Under the pieces are notes generated by a model, which was not told the origin of the DNA, made no database searches, and saw only the letters and a program-made list of their open reading frames with translations. DNA of 64,000 nucleotides, taken from the NCBI RefSeq assembly GCF_904846175.1, contig NZ_CAJGZM010000005.1:1-64000 (forward strand), read 5' to 3'. Both the position numbers and the translations under genes were made by a program. Numbering within the stretch: position 1 is the stretch's first letter; each line of letters starts with the position of its first letter. The stretch comes from Psychrobacter immobilis (GTDB lineage: Bacteria > Pseudomonadota > Gammaproteobacteria > Pseudomonadales > Moraxellaceae). This document shows, piece by piece, positions 8,473-15,542 of this stretch.

Positions 8473-9588
8473 TTAATCGTTTAAGACAACAAAGCGTCTG
8501 CTGCCTTGACGGGTTTTACTGAATTTAGCTAACAGTTCAGGATGGGCTTTGATAACGGCTTTGCTATCAAGACCCACACTGTCTTTCGAGCGCTTCCATG
8601 AAATAGCCCCTTTTTCAAACACGGCCACCTCATTATCTTGAATTAAGCTTTGCAGTTGATGCTTCACCTGATCATGGCGCTGCTCTAGCTCTTGCATATA
8701 GTCACGGTAGCTAAGCAGTTGCTCAAACAACTTATTAGCACCATCATCATCTCGCAGATCAACCTTGCTTGATGGCTTAGGCGTTGGATACAGCTGTTTT
8801 AAGGCTCTCGCTGCGGATTCACTATGATCAGGCGTTGGCGGTGTGTCGGTTTCCACATACTGCCAGAACAGACGCTCATGTTCCATGATGGATGCAATCA
8901 AGTGCTCATCACGCTCAACCTTATAAATCTTAGCTTCATGTCCACAAAGCAGCACGCAGATATGAGCTGCAATTTTACCTGTGACCGCTAATTGATGTTG
9001 TACTTGGCAAGTGACGTATAACGGCACGCCATGCTTCCAGAGCTTAGCCCCATGCTCACCTGCGGTTTTACACTCGAGTACCTGTACTTCGTAGCTACCA
9101 GTAATGGCATAGTCGAGATTGGCGAGCATAAAGTGCTTGTCAGGATCAGGGTGCTGCAAGATGGCGTTTACGCGCCTGACTTTATTGCCAGTATGTTCTT
9201 GATAGTACTTAGCCACCATCGGCTCCAAGGTATTGCCCCAGTACAGTGGTGAGTACCCTTCAATACCGTTATTATTACTGGCATCGATGTCTGAGCTCAT
9301 ACGTCCGGTCTTTATCATCCATAGCTCAAGCATGGATAGGTACGGATGGATGCCACAAGCGGCAGCGGCATCAGAGCTGCCAATGCCTTGTCTGCGTACT
9401 TGTAGCCAGTCCTCGCGGCTTAAGTCTTTGGTATTAACCAAACGCTTAGCAGTCGTTGACGTGCTCACTTGAGCAGGTTTATCAGTGCTATCAAGCTGCT
9501 TGGTTTTCACCACTGCTGGTTTACGCTTCACGGTGGCACGCTTAGCCTGTCTTGGCTGAGTGTTGGTATTTAATGCGATCATGTTCAT
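8473..9588 (-). CDS. YqaJ-family viral recombinase / exonuclease
   Basis: 371 residues from the ATG at 9588, chosen because AAGGA lies 8 bases upstream; the open frame continues upstream without a better signal. The core (WLQVRRQGIGSSDAAAACG near residues 55-75; LDYAI; the catalytic ECK triplet; QVQHQLAVTG) is the YqaJ/lambda-exonuclease fold of the PD-(D/E)xK nucleases. These 5'-3' exonucleases supply single-strand ends for annealing recombination, usually with a Bet/RecT annealase, which I do not see here. The N-terminal ~50 residues are Lys/Thr/Gln-rich and probably disordered. The C-terminal helix pair (LEQRHDQVKHQLQSLI) is coiled-coil-like. Confidence 0.85.
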   Translation of the reverse strand: MNMIALNTNTQPRQAKRATVKRKPAVVKTKQLDSTDKPAQVSTSTTAKRLVNTKDLSREDWLQVRRQGIGSSDAAAACGIHPYLSMLELWMIKTGRMSSDIDASNNNGIEGYSPLYWGNTLEPMVAKYYQEHTGNKVRRVNAILQHPDPDKHFMLANLDYAITGSYEVQVLECKTAGEHGAKLWKHGVPLYVTCQVQHQLAVTGKIAAHICVLLCGHEAKIYKVERDEHLIASIMEHERLFWQYVETDTPPTPDHSESAARALKQLYPTPKPSSKVDLRDDDGANKLFEQLLSYRDYMQELEQRHDQVKHQLQSLIQDNEVAVFEKGAISWKRSKDSVGLDSKAVIKAHPELLAKFSKTRQGSRRFVVLND

Positions 9589-9653
9589 GATAAATTCCTT
9601 CGTTAAATTGGTTTTTAGTTGATTACTGATTAATGAGAAAAAACGGCATAAAA

Positions 9654-9677
9654 AAACCACGCTCGAAAGCGTGGTTT
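9654..9677 (-). terminator. Intrinsic terminator after DUF932 gene
   Basis: AAACCACGCT pairs with AGCGTGGTTT around a tetraloop (CGAA), followed on the minus strand by seven T. It stands between the DUF932 stop codon and the start of the YqaJ gene 66 bases further on. Confidence 0.9.
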
Positions 9678-9701
9678 AATCGTTGCGTGTACTAAGCGTC
9701 T

Positions 9702-10694
9702 TTAGGCAATCAATGCAAAGGCTTCCTCTAAGCTTTTATCTTTCAGCTTAGCGCCTGCACCAAACCATGCTGAATCGAGCCTATGATCTGTCGACATGGC
9801 ACGGCGCTCATGGTCCACATACTCTGTCATTGCTGACAGCAGACCATAAGCGGTATCACGCGCTGAGTCTAAATCAGCACCGCGACCTTGGCCGTTAAAC
9901 ATGCTCATCACCTGATTCATGGCACGGGCATTGGGCACCGCATCTTTTTCTTTCTTAGCGCTATTAAACAGAATGATGTCATTGTCCTGATCATTGAAAA
10001 CACGGTTCAGATAATTAGCCGCTTCTGCTTGAGTGACACGGCGCTGGGTTAACTGCTTCATCTCATACATGTGCTCATTCCACTGCTTAACAGAAACGCC
10101 TAATTGCTGCTTGACCTTGTCAGCATCAAAGGATGTGCTATGCGGTACTTTCACCACGCCTCCTGAGCCGTCAGCTAAGCTAATCGCTAAGGTGTTATTA
10201 CACACCACACGGATATTGGTAAATTGTGCGGTGGTCGCAAGCGTCCCATCACAAGCGGTTGCAAGGAGTAGATAGCCATTACTGACATCACCGCCCTTTA
10301 GGGTCATAGACTGACCGGTACGAGCGAGTGCCCACATCTTACGACCACCCTTTAGCACCCCTGCGGTTTCAAGCTCAAAGTGCGATTGCTCAGTGAGATC
10401 ACGATAAAACTCGAGAATCTCACGCGGCTGTACTTCTTGGTAGCGTTGACTGACTACTGATAATGGTTCTAGGTTATCGCTGCGGTACAGGACCTTATTG
10501 CTATCAAAGGACATGATCAGGCTTTGACCTTTTTCATTGCTTGCCATGTAGCTGACATCAGAGGATTCGATACGCCAATCCATACCGGCCTCACGTGCCC
10601 AGACTTCGATAGGCTGATTCTTTGGTAGCTGACTGCCGAGACCGTGCCACGGGGTATCACCGACATAAGCCATATTTTCGATTAAATGTGCCAT
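9702..10694 (-). CDS. DUF932 (phage/plasmid-like) protein
   Basis: 330 residues. The opening (MAHLIENMAYVGDTPWHGLG) and the following body (WRIESSDVSYMA; NGYLLLATACDGTLATTAQF; IRVVCNNTLAISL) are characteristic of the DUF932 family found in phages, ICEs and plasmids. Its function is unknown; it is repeatedly encoded next to exonuclease and annealase genes, which suggests a DNA-recombination or replication accessory role, but that is inference from context. It starts 56 bases after the zinc-ribbon gene with no terminator between, so those two are probably cotranscribed. AAAGGAAATGAATC precedes the ATG. Confidence 0.88.
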   Translation of the reverse strand: MAHLIENMAYVGDTPWHGLGSQLPKNQPIEVWAREAGMDWRIESSDVSYMASNEKGQSLIMSFDSNKVLYRSDNLEPLSVVSQRYQEVQPREILEFYRDLTEQSHFELETAGVLKGGRKMWALARTGQSMTLKGGDVSNGYLLLATACDGTLATTAQFTNIRVVCNNTLAISLADGSGGVVKVPHSTSFDADKVKQQLGVSVKQWNEHMYEMKQLTQRRVTQAEAANYLNRVFNDQDNDIILFNSAKKEKDAVPNARAMNQVMSMFNGQGRGADLDSARDTAYGLLSAMTEYVDHERRAMSTDHRLDSAWFGAGAKLKDKSLEEAFALIA

Positions 10695-10750
10695 GATTCA
10701 TTTCCTTTTAGGTTTGATTGTTTATAAGCATTAAGTAATGCGATGATTCA

Positions 10751-11032
10751 TTAATTGATGGTTGAGAAAATGTGCGTACAGTCATCACAGCGATGCTGCT
10801 TATTGATGAGCATCGGTAAAGCGCTATGAGGCTCTGCAAGCTCGATAACGGCTGCAATCGCAGTACCTGCAATCACGCCGATCACAGGATGGACTTTGAA
10901 TGATTTGCATAGACTGACACTAAGATCGATCAGTGCAGCGGGTGATAACAGGTTATCAACGAGCTGCTGGTTAGTACCATCAGTCATCACATAAACAGCG
11001 GACGACTGACAACGTGGACATACTGGTTTCAT
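10751..11032 (-). CDS. Split zinc-ribbon small protein
   Basis: 93 residues. CPRC at residues 5-8 and CDDC near 81-84 form a two-knuckle zinc ribbon, but the knuckles are separated by ~70 residues that include a hydrophobic segment (VIGVIAGTAIAAVIELA, ~48-64). This could be a glycine-zipper-like membrane hairpin or a hydrophobic core. A normal zinc ribbon has 10-20 residues between knuckles. I do not recognise a named family. The gene lies between the Gp2-like replication gene (after its terminator) and DUF932. Confidence 0.7.
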   Translation of the reverse strand: MKPVCPRCQSSAVYVMTDGTNQQLVDNLLSPAALIDLSVSLCKSFKVHPVIGVIAGTAIAAVIELAEPHSALPMLINKQHRCDDCTHIFSTIN

Positions 11033-11057
11033 AAGGGCTCCTTATTGCGCGCATAAA

Positions 11058-11082
11058 AAAGACCTGCACGTGGCAGGCCTTT
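11058..11082 (-). terminator. Intrinsic terminator after Gp2-like gene
   Basis: AAAGACCTGC pairs with GCAGGCCTTT with a single mismatch and a 5-base loop; the minus-strand continuation is T-rich (the A-run at 11055-11060). It lies 26 bases before the next start codon. Confidence 0.8.
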
Positions 11083-11150
11083 GATCAGTTAAGAAGGATG
11101 AGCATTAAGACGCTAATGCTCGATCTCATGACAGTAGTATGTATTTGAAA

Positions 11151-12119
11151 TTAGTTTGCTATGGGTGGTAATCCACGACGCTTCTTTGTACGGTAGGTGC
11201 CATGACCAAAGGTGCGCATGTTTGGCGTCCATGCTTTAAGACGTTGTCCGTACTTGTCAGGGCGAGTTAAGTACAGTGCTGCATAGATAGCATTTTTTAC
11301 TTCTAAAAGGTTATCTCTATGTATCATACCAACGCCAAGCGTACCTCGGCGCTTATACTCTCGTTTACACTCAGTGGTATTACCATTGTTGTACCAGCCT
11401 AAACCTTCTGTGATCTCAACCCATCTCTTACCGACAGCTTCGCCTAAATACCAGTCTTGCTGACGCTTGTCAGCGTTATAGATCAATACTAAGTGACAGT
11501 GTAATCCACCATTATCAACACCTTGCTCTATAGCCCAAGCATAACCTCTTAGATCTTCAAAGCAGCCTTTGTCAATATTCATATTGCTATTAGTTTTTCT
11601 CTTTTTCTCTGTTTCCTTATCTCTTTGGATAGCTTTCATAAGCTGATTCATAAAACCTTGGAAAGTTTCAACGCTGACAAGGTGCGAAAACTCTGATTTT
11701 ATTTTGACATCCACTCTCACTATAAGCACACGGGTATACTTTTCTAAAAAATAATTTATATAATCTAAAAGCGATTTTCTATTGCGCTGTTCTTGAAAAG
11801 CAAAGTCCGTCATAGCAGTGGCATATTCATACTGATAAAAAATTAGCGCCTGTAAAAACCTCTGTGTCGTAGCCTCATCCCAAATAACTTCATTAGGATA
11901 ATAGTTATCACAAACAATATAACAACTGCCTATAAACCATTTTATCGAATTGACGTATTCCAAATCGTTATTGTAGAGCAGTGTCATTGGTTGATAGTAA
12001 AGATTGAGTTGCTCATTAATTTGTTGAATGCTAATTCGAGTATTAGGTTTAAGTATATCGCTCACGAGTTTGTCGACTTTAGCGACAACCATCTCATGGC
12101 TTAAGTTTGGAATGATCAT
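11151..12119 (-). CDS. Inovirus Gp2 / YagK-YfjJ-family replication-type protein
   Basis: 322 residues. The C-terminal ~200 residues (LIVRVDVKI; YAWAIEQGVDNGGLHCHLVL; GKRWVEIT; AIYAALYLTRPDKYG; RTFGHG) match the YagK/YfjJ C-terminal or inovirus Gp2 family common in P4-like satellites. The HCHLVL segment is a His-x-His motif of the kind that binds metal in rolling-circle (HUH) initiators, so a replication-initiator or relaxase-like role is plausible but not proven. The N-terminal ~120 residues are unrelated to anything I know. The gene is last before the divergent unknown gene and faces the integrase side. An imperfect repeat upstream may be its target. Confidence 0.78.
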   Translation of the reverse strand: MIIPNLSHEMVVAKVDKLVSDILKPNTRISIQQINEQLNLYYQPMTLLYNNDLEYVNSIKWFIGSCYIVCDNYYPNEVIWDEATTQRFLQALIFYQYEYATAMTDFAFQEQRNRKSLLDYINYFLEKYTRVLIVRVDVKIKSEFSHLVSVETFQGFMNQLMKAIQRDKETEKKRKTNSNMNIDKGCFEDLRGYAWAIEQGVDNGGLHCHLVLIYNADKRQQDWYLGEAVGKRWVEITEGLGWYNNGNTTECKREYKRRGTLGVGMIHRDNLLEVKNAIYAALYLTRPDKYGQRLKAWTPNMRTFGHGTYRTKKRRGLPPIAN

Positions 12120-12574
12120 GTTATTGGCCTAAAGTTATACGTTCATAATCTTAGGCAGATGAGTAAATTATTATTTCTCTTGTTAGGCATAGCTAGTCAC
12201 ATAGTATTAGGATTGATATATGTAATAATATTAATAACCGGATTTTGACGCTTGTGAATATCACGCTACAGCGTAACTTTAGTTTTTGAAAAAGCCTACC
12301 CATGCGTGAGTTCGCTGAGTGGCGAGTTACGTATTTTTAGTTTGAGGAAAAGTGCTAGCCATTGCTAGACTTCTTACAAAAGCAACGGCTTATTAGTTTT
12401 TATAAATTAATATAGAGCAATAACACAAACTTGCACAGAAATTTATCGATCCGGATTATGCGGTAAGTATATTCAGAAGTATTGCTCAACTTGGCCATTA
12501 TGGATATAATATTCAGATTTTCTTTTGAATTATCACGCGTGATACTATTTTTTTTCAACAAAAGGATTTTGTTT
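12120..12574. other. Divergent intergenic region with imperfect repeat, possible replication origin
   Basis: 455 bases between the divergent Gp2-like gene and the unknown cargo gene. It must contain both promoters. The only structure I can support is an imperfect ~37-base direct repeat at 12278-12313 and 12336-12373. The left part (12120-12240) is simple AT-rich sequence. Confidence 0.5.
12278..12373. repeat. Imperfect direct repeat upstream of the replication-type gene
   Basis: Both copies begin TTTAGTTT, continue with G/A-rich GAAAAAG or GAGGAAAAG, then (C/G)CTA(C/G)CCAT, and end with G-A-(G/C)-TTC. A third partial start (TTTTTAGTTT) overlaps the second copy. The second copy contains a hairpin (GCTAGCCATTGCTAG). 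Spacing of 58 bases and the position next to the replication-type gene resemble iterons or a nick region of small replicons; this is inference. Confidence 0.4.
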
Positions 12575-13561
12575 ATGATATACGGCAATGAGGAAGGTGG
12601 TGGTTCTAGCCCACGAAAGGATGATTTTTTCTTATATTTAGAAAAATTAAGCTCTAGGAAGATACATAGCCTTGCATTTTTTCATAATCGTTATTCTATT
12701 AAAAATCATAAATACTTCTATAAAAAAACAAGCAGTATTTTTTTTATCGATTGTGCTAAAGTAGATGGAAAATACTACGAGGTAGAAAAATCTTTAAAGT
12801 TGATGGAATCCAGGTTTTTCATTGAAGAACATTATTTTGAATGGTTGTATGAAGACTTAAGAGCTCAGATTTTTGTGCTGCTATATATAAGATCTTTTCT
12901 TCAATTGGAAATAGATGATAAAAATAAGTTTGGCCGTAAAGATGTTCTCGGCTATCTATATCCTCTCGAATATAGTGAAATAGTAATTAATGAGAGAGGG
13001 TCTATAGTTGAATTTATTTATGAGCTATTAGATTCTTATGTAATAGATGATGTATTTCAAGAAAAAAATAAAAAAATAAAAATAATGGAGAGAGCTAGAT
13101 TATTGTGGTCAGATTTATATAATCAATGTACCTATACAGATTGGATTAAAAATGCTGATGACAAGCAAGTTAGATGGTTAAAGAAATATCTTGAAGACAA
13201 GGGGATGTATATTAGTGACATCCAAGGCATAAGTTCAACTGAATATTTTCATATCGTATTATTATCAGCTCTTGATTTTATAGATATAAAACCTTTTATT
13301 CTGGAAAATAAGAAATATAAGGAGCCAGACTCAAAGAAGAAATTTATAGATAGAATGAAAAGGTCTTGGAGTCAGAAAGTACATCGCGACTCAGGAAGGG
13401 CAAAGAAAAAATATCACCTACCGTTAGCTAAAAATACTAGGGATAGGTTAAGAAAGATGTCTATGGTCGAAGACGTGTCAGAATCTGATATTCTTGAAAG
13501 GTTAATCAACGAAGAGTATGGCTCAAAATACTTGGATGTAAATGGTCAAGATAAATATTAG
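12575..13561 (+). CDS. Unknown cargo protein with ribbon-helix-helix-like C-terminus
   Basis: 328 residues from the ATG at 12575, chosen because AAAGGA lies 8 bases upstream; a longer open frame reaches back to 12482 but has no signal. Lys-, Ile- and Phe-rich and encoded by clearly more AT-rich DNA than its neighbours. No signal peptide or membrane helix. The first 250 residues match nothing I recognise. After a basic hinge (residues ~265-290: KKKFIDRMKRSWSQKVHRDS), the last ~40 residues (LPLAKNTRDRLRKMSM and ESDILERLINEEYG) have the pattern of a ribbon-helix-helix DNA-binding/dimerisation unit. It is the only plus-strand gene of the element and sits in the usual cargo position between replication gene and integrase, where defence genes are often found. 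Confidence 0.75.
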   Translation: MIYGNEEGGGSSPRKDDFFLYLEKLSSRKIHSLAFFHNRYSIKNHKYFYKKTSSIFFIDCAKVDGKYYEVEKSLKLMESRFFIEEHYFEWLYEDLRAQIFVLLYIRSFLQLEIDDKNKFGRKDVLGYLYPLEYSEIVINERGSIVEFIYELLDSYVIDDVFQEKNKKIKIMERARLLWSDLYNQCTYTDWIKNADDKQVRWLKKYLEDKGMYISDIQGISSTEYFHIVLLSALDFIDIKPFILENKKYKEPDSKKKFIDRMKRSWSQKVHRDSGRAKKKYHLPLAKNTRDRLRKMSMVEDVSESDILERLINEEYGSKYLDVNGQDKY

Positions 13562-13647
13562 ATTATGCTTTTATTCGACGCTGAATAGATAGTCGCATGT
13601 CTCATAATAGCTCGAATATTTAAGCAGAGATTTAATCTAAGTAGCAG

Positions 13648-15027
13648 TTACACAGAATTCGGGATACTCTCGCTCTCGATCATAAAGCGCTTTAAGTCCT
13701 CTCTAGTTAACCCCTGATTTAATAAAGCATTTATCATTATATGTTTATTATGTTTAGTTAGCCTTTTGTCAGATTTCGCCAAAGAGCTTTCAATCTGCTG
13801 ACGAGCTGTCTGGAAGTCTACGACTTCGCCCTTGTCTCTAAGTAAGTCCAAGAAGTCAGCCCAAACTTGCATGATTTTACGACGCTCTTCTAAATGCTGC
13901 GCATGATTATAAACTGCTCGGATACTGCTTTTTTTATCATGGGCCATTTGCTTCTCGATCGCATCGCCCATATAGCCAAGCTCGTTTAAGTTAGTGGATG
14001 CGATGTGACGAAAGCCGTGACCTGTCTGTTTGCCAGCATAACCTAATATATCGAGCGCATTATTGATAAACTCCTCGCTATATGGTTGCTGAGTACCTGT
14101 ATTATAGAAAACATACTCATAGTGACCTGTGATTGGTTTCATTTCTTCTAAGACTGCCAGCATTTGATCTGATAAAGGTACAACGTGCTTACGCGCGACC
14201 TTAAGGTTATCAATATCGACACGCCAAAGACGATTGGGAAAATCGATATGTGTCCATTTCATCATACGTAGCTCGATAGTACGACAGAATGAGTAAGCAA
14301 GAAACTTCATACCTAATCGGGTCTGATCGTGACCGTGATAGTCCTCGATAGCTTGGAGGAGGGCAGGTAATTCGTCAATGTCTACATGCTTCATGTGCTG
14401 GCTTTTAGCTTTGGGATAGAGCGCTTTTAAATCATCAATAGGGTTCTGGTCAATGATACGTTCACGTTTGGCACGTTTTAGAATATTGGCAACCAGATCA
14501 ATGGTTCGTCTGGTAACCTCACGTGGTCGATCTCCATTATAATTGACACGCTTCTCAATCTCATCAGCCATCAAACGACAATCCTCAAAGGTCACATCTT
14601 TTAACGCAATACCTTTAAAGTTCGGTATGACGTCTTTGTGCATGCGATTATAGTCTTGCTGGTAAGTACGCGGCTTTACGTTAAGCTTGCGTTCAGCAAG
14701 CCATTCTAATGCATAGTCATTAAATTTTTGCGCGTGGATATTAGCAAGCTTATCTTGACGCTTTTTGTTCTTTGGGTCGACACCCTCTGCAAGTAACGCT
14801 TTAATCTCATTATTGGCTTGTCTGGCTTCGGACAGCGACATGATGGGGTAAGTGCCAAGGCTCATGCGCGTCTGTTTACCCTCAAAGCGATAAGCACTTA
14901 TCCATGACTTTGTACCAGTACTACGTACTAAAAGCTGTAAGCCATATTGATCACTATATTTATCTGGACAAGCAGGGGTGCATTTATCACTTGGTTTGAG
15001 GTTGCGGATTTTACTATCGCTTAACAT
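13648..15027 (-). CDS. int: P4-type tyrosine recombinase (integrase)
   Basis: 459 residues, slightly longer than the family average (~400). The N-terminal DUF4102/arm-binding domain (LSDSKIRNLKPSDK, then MSLGTYPIMSLSEAR) is followed by the SAM-like core-binding domain (~100-200) and the catalytic domain. The catalytic set is visible: Arg in CRTIELR (~247), HGFRH (~339-343), His in MAHDKK, and Tyr in RAVYNHAQH (~373). It excises and integrates the element at the adjacent tRNA-Ser. Start codon faces the tRNA 3' end 290 bases away, with candidate arm-type sites in between. The C-terminal ~70 residues beyond the usual end are charged and unassigned. Confidence 0.95.
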   Translation of the reverse strand: MLSDSKIRNLKPSDKCTPACPDKYSDQYGLQLLVRSTGTKSWISAYRFEGKQTRMSLGTYPIMSLSEARQANNEIKALLAEGVDPKNKKRQDKLANIHAQKFNDYALEWLAERKLNVKPRTYQQDYNRMHKDVIPNFKGIALKDVTFEDCRLMADEIEKRVNYNGDRPREVTRRTIDLVANILKRAKRERIIDQNPIDDLKALYPKAKSQHMKHVDIDELPALLQAIEDYHGHDQTRLGMKFLAYSFCRTIELRMMKWTHIDFPNRLWRVDIDNLKVARKHVVPLSDQMLAVLEEMKPITGHYEYVFYNTGTQQPYSEEFINNALDILGYAGKQTGHGFRHIASTNLNELGYMGDAIEKQMAHDKKSSIRAVYNHAQHLEERRKIMQVWADFLDLLRDKGEVVDFQTARQQIESSLAKSDKRLTKHNKHIMINALLNQGLTREDLKRFMIESESIPNSV

Positions 15028-15081
15028 GATGGTCTATTCCCTATGGCTACAAGCTATATGAACCAGGCGATATCACCAAAA

Positions 15082-15165
15082 TGTTGGTCTAAAGCTGAAT
15101 CATGAAGCATAAATGTTGGTCTTTTTGAGGTCTAATGAAATCATAGACCAACAGATAGACCAACA
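15082..15165. promoter_or_regulatory. Four copies of TGTTGGTCT, two direct and two inverted: integrase/excisionase arm sites
   Basis: TGTTGGTCT occurs at 15082-15090 and 15114-15122, and its exact complement AGACCAACA at 15145-15153 and 15157-15165. The set lies between the integrase start and the tRNA-Ser attachment site, where arm-type sites of P4-like integrases and sites for AlpA/Xis proteins lie. The integrase promoter should also be here, so binding could repress int. Confidence 0.65.
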
Positions 15166-15260
15166 CAAGCCATGGGATAGGTGGGTTATATTCGGATAGA
15201 TTAGGAAAACGTTAGACATAAAAAAAACGCTAGACGCGTTATTTATAAAGGGTTTCAGAG

Positions 15261-15290
15261 GTGTTTAGGAGTGTTTAGGAGTGTTTGGGA
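15261..15290. repeat. Three 10-bp direct repeats next to attachment site
   Basis: gtgtttagga occurs twice perfectly and a third time with one change (gtgtttggga), 31 bases from the tRNA 3' end. Likely an additional protein-binding array for integration or excision, or a simple slippage repeat. Confidence 0.5.
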
Positions 15291-15320
15291 CAAGATAGGC
15301 AAACTAGGATATTATAAGAT

Positions 15321-15411
15321 TGGCGGTGAAGGAGGGATTCGAACCCTCGATACGCTATGAACGTATACACACTTTCCAGGCGTGCGGTTTCAGCCACTCA
15401 CCCACTTCACC
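15321..15411 (-). tRNA. serX-like tRNA-Ser(GGA): tRNA-Ser(GGA)
   Basis: Read on the minus strand, acceptor GGTGAAG pairs with CTTCACC and is followed by discriminator G and an encoded CCA. The anticodon stem CACGC/GTGTG carries loop CTGGAAA, with anticodon GGA at 15375-15377. A long variable arm typical of class II serine tRNAs and a T-arm GAGGG-TTCGAAT-CCCTC are present. It is complete, so the integrated element has either duplicated or restored its 3' end. It reads towards the integrase, the standard arrangement for tRNA-targeting elements. Confidence 0.97.
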
Positions 15412-15444
15412 GTTTTTTGCAAGACCAAGATTTTTGGCTGCCTA

Positions 15445-15473
15445 AGTATAGCGGATAGCATTTAAAATGTCAC
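15445..15473 (-). promoter_or_regulatory. Sigma-70-type promoter of tRNA-Ser
   Basis: On the minus strand GTGACA (-35) and TATACT (-10) are separated by 17 bases, and the mature tRNA begins about 34 bases after the -10 box. Good match for a stable-RNA promoter. Confidence 0.65.
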
Positions 15474-15542
15474 CACTTGCGCGGCATCTTTCTTTATTGC
15501 TAACTGCCTGCTAGGATAGCGTATACGTAATAGCAGGCATAG

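Larger units (their letters stand above)
6999..15323. mobile_element. Integrative element (satellite/plasmid-like) at tRNA-Ser; left end undefined
   Basis: The right end is the 3' end of tRNA-Ser(GGA), faced by a tyrosine integrase. Inside lie AlpA, a gp3-like directionality/metal-binding protein, YqaJ exonuclease, DUF932, a zinc-ribbon protein, a Gp2-type replication protein and a divergent unknown gene. No capsid, portal, tail, lysis or conjugation gene is visible, so it is a satellite or a mobilisable island rather than a full prophage. I searched by eye for a second copy of the tRNA-Ser 3' segment (for example gattcgaaccctc) towards base 1 and found none. The true left end may therefore be outside the window and could include the first restriction system. 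The left coordinate given is only the last certain element gene. Confidence 0.7.

Noticed and set aside
12482..12574. Longer N-terminus of the unknown cargo protein
   Set aside because: The extra 31 residues lack a ribosome binding site, while the internal ATG at 12575 has AAAGGA at correct spacing.
12120..12574. Retron or reverse-transcriptase-linked RNA
   Set aside because: No reverse transcriptase motif (YxDD) in the neighbouring proteins.
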